Source: Acidimicrobiaceae bacterium
GTDB taxonomy: Bacteria > Actinomycetota > Acidimicrobiia > Acidimicrobiales > Bog-793
Assembly (NCBI GenBank): GCA_027459565.1
Contig: DAIDIA010000061.1
Span: 1 to 34,743 of the forward strand
Direction of reading: 5' to 3'
Length of the DNA: 34,743 bases
The notes under the pieces are model-generated. The model saw only the letters and a list, made by a program, of their open reading frames with translations, was not told where the DNA came from and did no database searches. Position 1 is the stretch's first letter. The number at the start of each line of letters is the position of its first letter. Position numbers and translations under genes: made by a program. This document shows, piece after piece, positions 22,717 through 31,054 of the stretch.

Positions 22717-24612
22717 TTAACTGCCGTCGGCCTCCGAAGGTACCGCAGGCTCCGCGAACTGGGTCCGATAGAGCTCCGAATACAGCCCATGGGCAGCGAT
22801 GAGGTCCTCGTGTCGGCCACGCTGAACGATACGTCCGGCCTCAAGTACGAGAATCTGATCGGCGTTCCTGATGGTTGAAAGGCGATGTGCAATGACTAAA
22901 GAGGTCCTTCCCGTCAATGCCGTGTCAAGCGCGCGCTGCACCGCAGCTTCCGATTCGGAGTCAAGATGTGCCGTCGCCTCGTCAAGCACGACGACGTCTG
23001 GGGCTTTCAGGAGCAGACGCGCAATCGCGAGTCTTTGTTTTTCTCCCCCCGAGAGGCGATAGCCCCGATCGCCGACAAGTGTGTCAAGGCCGTCGGGGAG
23101 CGACTCAACAAGACTAAGAATCTGTGCCTGGGACAGCGCGGCATACATCTGTTCTTCAGTTGCGTCCGGCTCCGCAAAGGCAAGATTCGATCGAATGGTG
23201 TCGTGGAAGAGATGTGCGTCCTGCGTGACTACTCCAACCGCGGCCCGCAACGAGGCAAAGGATGCATTGCGAACATCGACTCCGTTGATCAGTACCGCAC
23301 CTTCGGTCACATCGTAAATACGGCTTACAAGATGGCTCAGCGAGGTCTTGCCGGCACCCGAGTGACCTACAAGCGCGACCATTTGACCGGGTTCGATGGT
23401 GAAGCTGAGATCGTGCAGGACTTCCACGCGACGATGAGTTTCGAGTACAGCCACCGATTCAAGTGAGGCAAGTGATACCTCTTCTGACGATGGATAGGCA
23501 AACGAAACGTTGCGGAATTCAACTCGTGCCGGCCCTCTAGGAATCGCCTGCGGGGCCTCAACCTCACGCACCATCGGAGCGAGATCGAGTACCTCGAACA
23601 CGCGGTCAAATGAGACAAGCGCGGTCATGACATCCACCTGAACATTGGCGAGAGCAGTCAAGGGGCCGTAGAGACGCGCCAGATACGCCGTCAGTGCAAC
23701 GATCGTCCCGACATTCATTGCACCGCGGACTGCGAGCACGCCCCCCCATCCGTAGACGAGCGCCGTCGCTAGCGACGCGGTCAACGAGAGCGACACGAAG
23801 AAGATTCGAGCGTACATCGCCTGGGTAATGCCAATATCCCGGACTCTTCCGGCGCGCCGGTTGAAGTTCTCTCGCTCGATTGACGGACGACCGAATATCT
23901 TGACGAGCAGCGCTCCGGCCACGTTGAATCTCTCGGTCATCATCGTGGTGAGCTCTGCATTCAATCCATACGACTCCCGAGTGATCTTCTGGAGGCGGCG
24001 ACCAACACGACGAGCCGGAATGATGAAAACGGGAAGGAGGGCGATCGCCACAAGGGTGATCGGCCACGAGAGAAACAGCATGGCGGTTCCCACAAGCAGC
24101 ACCGTGACGAAATTGCTGACCACATTTTGCAAAATGTCAGTAAAGGCCTGTTGCGCGCCCAGTACGTCGTTGTTGAGCCGAGAGACAAGAGCTCCGGTCT
24201 GTGTTCTTGTGAAAAACGCAATGGGCATGAGCGAGACATGCGCAAAAACCTTCGATCGCATGTCAAAGATCAGACCTTCTCCAACACGAGAGGAGATTGC
24301 CCGCTGTGAAATCGTCAACGCTGCGTCAAATATCGCGAGAAAGGCAATCAGAAGCGCCAGCTTCACCACTACGGGTGAATTGTGCTTGGCTATCCCGTCA
24401 TTAATGATTCTGCGATAGATCAGCGGATTCGCGACGCCAACGAATGCATCGACGATAATGAGGACGAGGAAGACCGAGAGCATCACTTTGTACGGAGAGG
24501 CGAAATTGATAATTCGCCTCCAAATGCCGCGAGGCAGTTCGTGTTTGAGGACCGAGGGGTCGCGCGTCATATTGCGGTGGGCACCCCGCATCGAGCCCAT
24601 TCCCATACCCAT
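22717..24612 (-). CDS. ABC exporter half-transporter (MsbA/LmrA-like)
   Basis: 631-aa fused permease-ATPase. Residues about 40-325 form six membrane helices; residues about 362-615 are the ATPase with Walker A GHSGAGKTS (416-424), Q-loop VVTQDAHLF, signature LSGGEKQR (520-527), Walker B VVVLDEAT (540-547) and the H-loop IAHRLST. It should work as a homodimer exporting lipids or drugs; substrate unknown. An unusual 20-residue insert (EVSLASLESVAVLETHRR) stands at the start of the ATPase, between the core strand FAYP and VLHDLSF. The N-terminus MGMGMGSMRGAH is Met/Gly-rich and resembles a copper/actinobacterial exporter tail; no ribosome site is evident for the ATG at 24610-24612. The gene ends 144 bp before the cupin start on the same strand. 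Confidence 0.9.
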   Translation of the reverse strand: MGMGMGSMRGAHRNMTRDPSVLKHELPRGIWRRIINFASPYKVMLSVFLVLIIVDAFVGVANPLIYRRIINDGIAKHNSPVVVKLALLIAFLAIFDAALTISQRAISSRVGEGLIFDMRSKVFAHVSLMPIAFFTRTQTGALVSRLNNDVLGAQQAFTDILQNVVSNFVTVLLVGTAMLFLSWPITLVAIALLPVFIIPARRVGRRLQKITRESYGLNAELTTMMTERFNVAGALLVKIFGRPSIERENFNRRAGRVRDIGITQAMYARIFFVSLSLTASLATALVYGWGGVLAVRGAMNVGTIVALTAYLARLYGPLTALANVQVDVMTALVSFDRVFEVLDLAPMVREVEAPQAIPRGPARVEFRNVSFAYPSSEEVSLASLESVAVLETHRRVEVLHDLSFTIEPGQMVALVGHSGAGKTSLSHLVSRIYDVTEGAVLINGVDVRNASFASLRAAVGVVTQDAHLFHDTIRSNLAFAEPDATEEQMYAALSQAQILSLVESLPDGLDTLVGDRGYRLSGGEKQRLAIARLLLKAPDVVVLDEATAHLDSESEAAVQRALDTALTGRTSLVIAHRLSTIRNADQILVLEAGRIVQRGRHEDLIAAHGLYSELYRTQFAEPAVPSEADGS

Positions 24613-24754
24613 AAATGTTCACCGGCCCCAATGCATGTAAAATCAGCTCAAGAGAGCAAGATTTGCCGTCTTTGGCAGCGTATCGGTCAAGAAGTCTCTC
24701 CAGAACTTCAAACTTTCATCATCCACTCGCGAAAGGTCATAGGCTGACTGAGTT

Positions 24755-26092
24755 ATGTCACGCAGAATTGATATAGAACTGACATCGTCGCGAGCCGATG
24801 GTACGTGGACCTGGAGGGCCGCTGGGGCAAAACAGCCTCGCGGCATCATCGAGCAGAGTCTGCTCGGCTCTGCTGCGAAAGTTGGCGATGTACTCCGAGT
24901 CGAGACGGAGATCGGGCTTGACGGCATCGAAGTCATCGGTGTGGTGCCGTCAAAATCTCCTCACAGAGAGGCTGACCGCATCGAACTGATCGCACCACGC
25001 GTGGAGAAGTTCGAAGGGGTTATCACGACATTGGTCCCGAAGTCCGAAAAGCGCGGTCGCGAGCGACGACACGGCTCGAACGACGACTCCGGACCCGGTT
25101 CGCGACCACGTCCCAACCGACGCACAGAGTCTCGTGGTGTCGTTGGAGCGGCGCGGCCAGCCCGGGCAACCCGACCCGAACGGGGCGAACGGGTTGGACG
25201 CCCCCAGAGCGCTGAGCACCCGAGGCCCGAGGGTGCCGACGTCGTTGCGCGCCGCACAGGCAAGACCTCACGCCCGCGCCCGACGCGTCTGGTTCCAAAG
25301 ACCGCGCGCCGAGACGCTCTGCTTGAATCTCTACCTCCGGAACAGCGGGCCGTTGCCGAGCAACTTGCGATAGGTGGGCTCCCATCGGTACGCCGGGCGC
25401 TTCAAGAGCAACAGGCCAGTGACCGTGGAGCTGGACGACCCGCCGTCGGTGGCGAGTCAATCATCGCCCTCGCAGAGGAGTTGCTTCCCTCGATCCGCGA
25501 GGCAGTTTGGCTCGACCGGGCCGAGGCAGCACTCGAACGTCTCGAGACGATAAGCCTTCGCGATCTTCGCGCCACGGTTGCCGGCGCGACTGCAAAGGGC
25601 GAAGAGTCGAAGGTGCTGCTCGGGAGACTGCGTACCGCGCTTGAAGATCGCCTCACGAAGCTGCGCACCAAATGGGAACAGGAGATCACTCATGCGCTTG
25701 AAGAGGGTCGGGTGCTTCAGGCCCTGCGTCTCTCTGCGAAGCCGCCCGAGCCAAGCACCCGGTTACCGGCCACCCTCGTAGAGCCTCTGGCAACCGCAGC
25801 GGGACAGGCGCTGAATGCGACGACCCAGCCCGAGCGATGGATCTCCTTGCTTGAGGCCGCTTCGATTTCTCCGATTCGACGCTCGATACATCCCGCGGGA
25901 ATGCCGGTTGATCCGACGAATGCAGTTCGACTGGCGGCAAGTGCCGCTGCAGGCCAGGTTCCGGCGCTCGCAAAACTCCTCGGACTTGCCATACCTCCCC
26001 CACCGCGACCGATGGTTGCCCACAGACCCACGCCAGCCGTTGTCGATGCAACGGCGAGGGATTCGGCACCCGAGCCGGCAACCGCACTGTGA
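24755..26092 (+). CDS. Unknown 445-aa protein: N-terminal OB-like domain, Arg/Pro-rich linker, helical C-terminus
   Basis: No named family recognised. Residues 1-85 look like a compact beta-rich domain (GTWTWRAAGAKQPRGIIE, KVGDVLRVETEIGLDGIEV), reminiscent of OB/KOW nucleic-acid folds. Residues about 95-190 are a basic, Arg/Pro/Gly-rich disordered linker, typical of RNA- or DNA-binding proteins. Residues 190-445 are helical (LPPEQRAVAEQLAIGGLP, LAEELLPSIREAVWLDRAEA), ending in a Pro/Ala tail. TAGGCT (24740-24745) lies 9 nt before the ATG without ribosome site, so the start may be near-leaderless. It is transcribed away from the ABC exporter and converges with the GNAT gene after 8 bp. Nucleic-acid binding is inferred only. 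Confidence 0.65.
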   Translation: MSRRIDIELTSSRADGTWTWRAAGAKQPRGIIEQSLLGSAAKVGDVLRVETEIGLDGIEVIGVVPSKSPHREADRIELIAPRVEKFEGVITTLVPKSEKRGRERRHGSNDDSGPGSRPRPNRRTESRGVVGAARPARATRPERGERVGRPQSAEHPRPEGADVVARRTGKTSRPRPTRLVPKTARRDALLESLPPEQRAVAEQLAIGGLPSVRRALQEQQASDRGAGRPAVGGESIIALAEELLPSIREAVWLDRAEAALERLETISLRDLRATVAGATAKGEESKVLLGRLRTALEDRLTKLRTKWEQEITHALEEGRVLQALRLSAKPPEPSTRLPATLVEPLATAAGQALNATTQPERWISLLEAASISPIRRSIHPAGMPVDPTNAVRLAASAAAGQVPALAKLLGLAIPPPPRPMVAHRPTPAVVDATARDSAPEPATAL

Positions 26093-26100
26093 GCGTCTGT

Positions 26101-26562
26101 CTATAGCGTTCGGTGCAAGATAAGAAGTCGCGCGCGATAGCCGCGTTCTTCAAGCGAGGATTTCAGGATCTGGTCTCCTGGAAGACTGACAACGTCGAGT
26201 TCACTAACGCCTCGAGAACGTGCTTCATCCTCTGCGGCCAGAATGAGCCCGCGAACTACCTCGGTCACATCCCGGTGATCATCGGCGCAAAAGAGCTCGA
26301 GATGACCACGCGAGACCGCATCTGTAGGTTCAATTCCGAGATCCCCAACGCCGAGGAGATCGTGTTCTCGCAAACAGAGCAACACGGGGTGATCATCGTT
26401 TGAACCCACCTCGCTCGGATGCGCGACAAGATATGAGCCGTCGAAATAGTCTCGCGCTCCACGTCTTGATCTGCGCCTGACGCAGAATTCTTCGAGGAAA
26501 CTCACGATCTGCGGGACATCGCTGACAGTTGCAAGCCGCACGTCAAGCATCGGCTTTTCCAA
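26101..26562 (-). CDS. GNAT-family acetyltransferase (153 aa)
   Basis: Looks like a GNAT N-acyltransferase: MLDVRLATVSDVPQIVSFLEEF is the typical first strand and helix, followed by beta strands (HPVLLCLREHDLLGVG), the acetyl-CoA binding region near VVRGLILAAEDEARSRGVSELD and a C-terminal strand YRARLLILHRT. The Q/R-x-x-G-x-G/A loop is not crisp, so activity is uncertain. TTG 26560-26562 is chosen as start because AGGAG lies 5 nt before it; ATG 26550 is an alternative. The start region overlaps the end of the DUF4193 gene by a few bases distance (8 bp gap), so the two are probably one transcript. The substrate is unknown. Confidence 0.6.
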   Translation of the reverse strand: MEKPMLDVRLATVSDVPQIVSFLEEFCVRRRSRRGARDYFDGSYLVAHPSEVGSNDDHPVLLCLREHDLLGVGDLGIEPTDAVSRGHLELFCADDHRDVTEVVRGLILAAEDEARSRGVSELDVVSLPGDQILKSSLEERGYRARLLILHRTL

Positions 26563-26570
26563 GCGGTCTC

Positions 26571-27071
26571 CTAAACGCAATCTCGACAGAGCTTGCGTTT
26601 CTTGTCAGCGAGCTGCGTGTTCTTCTTCAAAAGAAAACATGACTGGCACACAAATTCACCTGGCTGTTTTGGAAGCACTCTCGTACTGCCGTCACCTCTG
26701 TCATCTGACTCTCCAGGCTCGTCATCCTCGTCGTCATCAAGCTGCTCTTCGACTACCACAAGTCGCTCTTTGAGAATGTCGTCAAGCCCGGCTTCTACTT
26801 CATCGTCATCGAGGTCGTCGTCGTCATCCTCGGCAACATCGGCGTCGCCTTCGACGATTATTGCGACCGTTGGGTCGGGAATCACAAGGTCGTCATCATC
26901 TAGGTCGTCGTCGAGCCCGATGATGACATCGTCATCATCGTCGAGATCGACCTCAAGGTCATCCACGAGGTCGTCTTCGAGTTCAACATCGATGTCCGCG
27001 TCGAGCTCTGCATCGACAAGCTCTTCGTCAATCTCCTCGACAGGAGCCTCAACGACTTTCTTTTTCGCCAT
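26571..27071 (-). CDS. Very acidic zinc-finger protein, DUF4193 type
   Basis: 166-aa protein. Residues about 8-125 are dominated by Asp, Glu and Val in repeating DDD/EDD runs (EELVDAELDADIDVELEDD, DDDDDLDDDE), which makes a highly negatively charged, probably disordered arm. The C-terminal 35 residues are the conserved core: STRVLPKQPGEFVCQSC and LADKKRKLCRDCV, a CxxC..CxxC zinc site matching, from memory, the actinobacterial DUF4193 family (short proteins of about 100 aa). The acidic arm here is longer than usual. ATG 27069-27071 follows GAGGACGTGA. The DNA of the arm consists of gtcgtcatc-type runs. Function unknown; it could act as a transcription-related zinc ribbon, as neighbouring RNA-like genes hint, but that is a guess. 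Confidence 0.8.
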   Translation of the reverse strand: MAKKKVVEAPVEEIDEELVDAELDADIDVELEDDLVDDLEVDLDDDDDVIIGLDDDLDDDDLVIPDPTVAIIVEGDADVAEDDDDDLDDDEVEAGLDDILKERLVVVEEQLDDDEDDEPGESDDRGDGSTRVLPKQPGEFVCQSCFLLKKNTQLADKKRKLCRDCV

Positions 27072-27153
27072 TCACGTCCTCATCAAATTCGTTACGAGTT
27101 GGATCTCTACTGCCTCGAAATGGGGCATTTAGCGCCGGCAAACGAGGCAGGCG

Positions 27154-27190
27154 GCGTCACTATAGGGCAAGTAGGTGCGCGCGGTGACGC
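27154..27190. promoter_or_regulatory. GCGTCAC...GTGACGC inverted repeat at the DUF4193 promoter
   Basis: GCGTCAC (27154-27160) and GTGACGC (27184-27190) are perfect reverse complements, 23 bp apart. A TATAGT box on the minus strand (27159-27164) overlaps one arm, 88 bp before the DUF4193 start. The CGTCAC/GTGACG ends recall the HTH-gene operator at 21274-21313. Confidence 0.35.
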
Positions 27191-27259
27191 GAAAGGCCAA
27201 AAACCGCGATTTTCGTCAGGTAGGAGTGCGAGAAATCGCCTTCGCCGCGAGCAATGGAA

Positions 27260-28873
27260 CTATGCGCCGTTCAGCCGGCGCCGGGCATGGAGGTCCTCGG
27301 CTTCAAGTCGCCCGAGATCCGTCTCGCTGTAGTCCACGAATTTCATTGACTCGGCAATTGCGTAATGACCTGCGATCGTTGCGATCTGGTCGTGCATCTG
27401 CTGGGCAATGACCCGATAGTTCGGATGGCCCTGAGGACCGCTCCGAAGCTCGGCGACATGCATGGCCTCTCGAGCCGACATCTGCAATGAGTAGCGGATC
27501 TTGAATGCAAGTGCCACTGCGTAGCTTGCTTGGTCTGGCAGTCTGGGCGACATTGCGTGAAATAGGTCGCTACTTCGTTCAAGCGAATCCCGATACGCCC
27601 GTTCCAATCCCGCGGCCACAACTATCTCCGGTACGTCATATCCAAGGTCGGTTGTAAGCGGTTGCCACTCAATTGTCAGCATTCGGTGACGCTGGAGGTC
27701 ACGGAAGGCGCCGTAGTCAGAGACTATGTCGAACCGATAGCTTGTTCGTTCATATGCTCGTCCCGGTCGATGCCGACGGTTCTTGCGATCACCGACATAG
27801 GTCCGGAAGAGAGCTAATCGCTCTGCGGGGGTCAATGTGGCCACTCTGCGCTCTATGGCCTCCTCGCTGATGCCGAGAGACGCGTAGCAGATTGCGACAA
27901 GCACTTTGTCCTCGCCGCGGGGGTCAAAGTCAACGAGACGCACACTCGACTCTTCGGGACTGACATGGGTATCGACATCGCTGAAGAGCCGACCCATCAT
28001 CTCCGTCGTCTGGGATTGTCGATCCACAAGATATTGGGTCCACTCCCCCCCTCTGTCCGGCCGGTCAAGGCGGGTCAAGAAGGACGGGATGACCTTGCGC
28101 AGTTCGATGAGCATGAGCTCCGCATATTCTCGAACCTCGGGAAGCGGATGCGCCCGCATGCGCCAAAGCAGCATCTCGTACGATTGCCCAGAGCCATAGA
28201 TGCCGACATTTGAAAGCGCCCCGGCGGGAAGAAGTCCACGGAGAGCATCGAGCGCACGCGCCCTTATCGACTGTCGATACGCGAAATCCGAAATACTCCC
28301 AGATGGTGGAAACGCCCTTGTAAGGTGCTCGATCAGAGCCGGCATGAGGGAACCGTAGGTGTCAAACATGCGATCCATCTCACCCACGTACCGGGCGCCA
28401 AGTGGCGACTCGAGCACCGCTGGATCGCGGAAGTACCGATAGTGGCCGGTCCAAAGCCGAGTGTCATAGGGGATGTAGCGCGTCGACTGCTCCAGATAGG
28501 ACATCACGCGTCCGCGTTCAAGGACTTTGGTCAAAACATTCGATGCCTGCTCACAGGCGAGATGGACTCCACCGAGCTGCGCAACCGAGTCGTCTCCGTA
28601 TTCCCCGAAGACGCGTTCGTAAAGCTGTTCCGCTCGACGTAGACCCATCGTTGCATCAACCGACTCGTCGCCGGAAATATCGAGTTCATCAACAAATTCA
28701 TCCAGGAAAAGGCGGCGCAGACTCTTCGCCGAGCGCGAATATCGCGCAAACAGGGCGCCCTTGACAACCTCCGGGAGATTCACGAGCGCGAAAACTGGGC
28801 CGTCGAGGTTCGTCATATAGCGACGAAGTACCTCGCGTTCGTTTTCGCTGAAGCTCTCTACTGCATACGACAT
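27260..28873 (-). CDS. Tandem ThyX-like protein (two divergent FAD-dependent thymidylate synthase halves)
   Basis: 537-aa protein, roughly twice a normal ThyX (about 220-250 aa). First half: GDDSVAQLGGVHLACEQAS and, at 119-133, ERGRVMSYLEQSTRY, which lines up with the ThyX signature RHRxxSxNExSxR except that RHR has become RGR and N has become L. It continues with YRQSIRARALDALRGLLP, as in ThyX. Second half: FRDLQRHRMLTIEWQPL at 390-406 keeps RHR but loses the S..NE..S.R residues, followed by LRSGPQGHPNYRVIAQQMHD. ThyX makes dTMP with FAD and methylenetetrahydrofolate. Here each half has lost part of the site, so activity is doubtful unless the halves complement. ATG 28871-28873 is 8 nt after TAACGT (leaderless type). 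It lies 30 bp after the helicase gene. Confidence 0.8.
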   Translation of the reverse strand: MSYAVESFSENEREVLRRYMTNLDGPVFALVNLPEVVKGALFARYSRSAKSLRRLFLDEFVDELDISGDESVDATMGLRRAEQLYERVFGEYGDDSVAQLGGVHLACEQASNVLTKVLERGRVMSYLEQSTRYIPYDTRLWTGHYRYFRDPAVLESPLGARYVGEMDRMFDTYGSLMPALIEHLTRAFPPSGSISDFAYRQSIRARALDALRGLLPAGALSNVGIYGSGQSYEMLLWRMRAHPLPEVREYAELMLIELRKVIPSFLTRLDRPDRGGEWTQYLVDRQSQTTEMMGRLFSDVDTHVSPEESSVRLVDFDPRGEDKVLVAICYASLGISEEAIERRVATLTPAERLALFRTYVGDRKNRRHRPGRAYERTSYRFDIVSDYGAFRDLQRHRMLTIEWQPLTTDLGYDVPEIVVAAGLERAYRDSLERSSDLFHAMSPRLPDQASYAVALAFKIRYSLQMSAREAMHVAELRSGPQGHPNYRVIAQQMHDQIATIAGHYAIAESMKFVDYSETDLGRLEAEDLHARRRLNGA

Positions 28874-28881
28874 GTCGTTTT

Positions 28882-28887
28882 ACGTTA
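28882..28887 (-). promoter_or_regulatory. Probable -10 box (TAACGT) for leaderless ThyX-like gene
   Basis: On the minus strand TAACGT is 8 nt before the ATG at 28873, with no ribosome binding site between. It lies in the 30-bp gap after the helicase stop. Confidence 0.35.
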
Positions 28888-28903
28888 GGGGCAGAATAGG
28901 CAT

Positions 28904-31054
28904 TTATCGCGGATCATCTCCAAGATCGTCGCTTTCGGCATACCCAACCCCGCTCGAGGCCAAGACGATTCCCCGAACCAGCCGATCGGCCGCCTCGGCG
29001 GCGACTGATTTGAAGGTGGAGGGGCCCGATGTGAGGGAGATCTGCCTCAGGAGATCCACAAGCTGCTTGACGTTTCGCACGAAATCGCCGCCGGTCATGG
29101 TGGGTTCTGCGACGCCCGTATCACGCCTTCCCCTTCGCGGCGGGGCAAGGATCTGGGCGAGATCCTCTCCTGAGGCCCAAGCTCTGGATATGGCGGCAAA
29201 GCCCGTGTCGAGAGTACGTGTCTCCGGAAGACGCAGCGACCGTTCCCTCCCTCGAAGCGACGTCGCGAGGTCATCCAAAGCGATGAAACGGTCGTTCAGC
29301 GTCGAGGTGGGCATGACCTGCTCTCCGACCTCCCGGCGCGCCTCGTAGGTGAACACAGACACCAATGCAGCCAATTCCTCGACATCAAGCCCATCGAAGA
29401 GTCCCGATCGCATCGCCTCCGTGACCAGTAGGTCGCAGTCGTGATAGATCGCCACAAGTCGTTCCCCATCCAGGGTAAGAGCCCAGCCACGGATGTATTC
29501 GCGCTCCTCTAGAAGCGATATCACGGCATCAAGTTGACGCGTGAGCGGCTCTTCACTGAGAAACTGGGCAAACGAGGACCGGACCAAGCGGAACGCATTG
29601 TCTCGGTCATAACTCCTTACAAGATTTGCAACCATGTTGTAGGTCGGCCTGAATGCGGACCGCAACGGGCGCGACCGAGCGCCCGCCAGCGATGCCGCCT
29701 CAGCGAACCGGTGGAATGGAGAGTACACAACTGCCGCGAATCCGACCTCATCGATTCCCCGCCGACCCGCGCGGCCGGTGAGCTGGGTGAATGCACCAGG
29801 TGAGAGGTCTTCGTGACCGGCTCCGGTGAACTTCGAAAGGCTCTCGATAATCACCGATCGAGCTGGCATGTTGATACCAAGTGCGAGTGTCTCGGTGGCG
29901 AAGACCACCTTGACGAGCGATTGCAGGAACAGTGATTCCACGAGTTCGCGAAATGGCGGAACCAACCCAGCGTGATGCGGGGCAATCCCGGATTCGAGCG
30001 AATGGCGGAATCGGTCATAGTGAAGAACCTCGAGGTCCACATCGCTCAGATGATCCACATAGCTGTCTGCAATGTCCCGAATCCTCGAACGTTCTGCCGG
30101 AGTCGTGAACCTCAGACCCGCCTCAAGGCATTGTCGAACGGCATCCTCGCATCCCGCTCGAGCAAAAATGAAATAGATCGCAGGGAGAAGTTTCGCGCGA
30201 TGGAATTCCTCGATTGTCTCCCATCGCTTGGGACGATACGCGCGCGACCGGGTCCTAGGGTTGGTATGTCGCGGCCGCTGATGGCGTTGTCGATATCGAC
30301 CTTCAATGGTCTGCTCGAGTTGGCGATCAATTTGAATTGCGTCCGGGTTGGGTTTGCCGTTTACGAACATCTCCAAGATCTTGAGTCGATGTTCGGATCG
30401 GTCACCCACGACATACAGATTCTCCAACTCGATCGGGCGACGCTCCTCGATGACCGTCCCAATAGACCCACGGACCGTACCGATCCACCGCGCAAGTTCT
30501 TCGGCATTGGACACCGTCGCCGAGAGACAGACGAGGGTCACCGACTCGGGGGCGGTGATAATGATCTCCTCCCACACGGATCCTCGGTACCGATCCTCAA
30601 GAAAGTGGACTTCGTCGAGCACGACACAACGAAGCCTCGCAAGTCGCTCCTGACCCGAGTAGATCATGTTGCGAAGGACTTCCGTTGTCATCACCACGAT
30701 TGCGGCTTCAGGATTGCGGGAGATGTCACCGGTGAGCAGGCCGACATTCTCCCGGCCATAGATCTGCACGAAATCAAGGTACTTCTGGTTCGAGAGCGCC
30801 TTTAACGGGGTCGTGTAGAAGGCGCGATTCCCTGAAGAGATTGCACGCGCCACGGCATATTCGGCGATGAGCGTCTTCCCCGATCCAGTCGGAGCGGCAA
30901 CGAGAACCGATCGGTTGTCATCGAGAATATCCAGCGCCCTCGTCTGAAAGGGATCGAGGGGAAAGGTGTTGAGCGAGAGAAAGAGCTTCCGCAAGTCTCC
31001 GCTCCGGGAGGAGACATCGCGTAATTGCTCAAGAAACGGAGGTGCATACGCCAC
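28904..31054 (-). CDS. helY: Ski2/HelY-like DEVH-box helicase, short form
   Basis: 716-aa superfamily 2 helicase. Motif I is AAPTGSGKT (53-61), motif II DEVH (147-150), motif III LSATVSNAEEL, motif VI QLTGRAGRRG; the C-terminal DSHCT-type helical domain is present (LAALVSVFTYEARREVGEQV and the long final helices). HelY of M. tuberculosis (about 900 aa, from memory) and yeast Ski2/Mtr4 carry an extra arch/insert after the RecA2 domain; here the sequence passes directly from SYDRDNAFRLVRSSFAQFL to the C-terminal helices, so the insert seems to be missing. Likely role: ATP-driven RNA unwinding. GTG start overlaps the tatC stop by one base (TAGTG). Neighbours tatA and tatC match the Rv2092c-Rv2094c order. 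Confidence 0.88.
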   Translation of the reverse strand: MAYAPPFLEQLRDVSSRSGDLRKLFLSLNTFPLDPFQTRALDILDDNRSVLVAAPTGSGKTLIAEYAVARAISSGNRAFYTTPLKALSNQKYLDFVQIYGRENVGLLTGDISRNPEAAIVVMTTEVLRNMIYSGQERLARLRCVVLDEVHFLEDRYRGSVWEEIIITAPESVTLVCLSATVSNAEELARWIGTVRGSIGTVIEERRPIELENLYVVGDRSEHRLKILEMFVNGKPNPDAIQIDRQLEQTIEGRYRQRHQRPRHTNPRTRSRAYRPKRWETIEEFHRAKLLPAIYFIFARAGCEDAVRQCLEAGLRFTTPAERSRIRDIADSYVDHLSDVDLEVLHYDRFRHSLESGIAPHHAGLVPPFRELVESLFLQSLVKVVFATETLALGINMPARSVIIESLSKFTGAGHEDLSPGAFTQLTGRAGRRGIDEVGFAAVVYSPFHRFAEAASLAGARSRPLRSAFRPTYNMVANLVRSYDRDNAFRLVRSSFAQFLSEEPLTRQLDAVISLLEEREYIRGWALTLDGERLVAIYHDCDLLVTEAMRSGLFDGLDVEELAALVSVFTYEARREVGEQVMPTSTLNDRFIALDDLATSLRGRERSLRLPETRTLDTGFAAISRAWASGEDLAQILAPPRRGRRDTGVAEPTMTGGDFVRNVKQLVDLLRQISLTSGPSTFKSVAAEAADRLVRGIVLASSGVGYAESDDLGDDPR

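Noticed and set aside
24643..24750. Protein-like minus-strand frame ending at 24643 (DLSRVDDESLKFWRDFL)
   Set aside because: The only start codons make it either 26 aa long without a ribosome site or dependent on antisense of the 24755 gene. No supporting evidence.
26593..27132. 179-codon plus-strand frame rich in Ser/Thr
   Set aside because: It is the antisense shadow of the Asp-rich DUF4193 gene (GTC/ATC runs read as Ser), not a gene.
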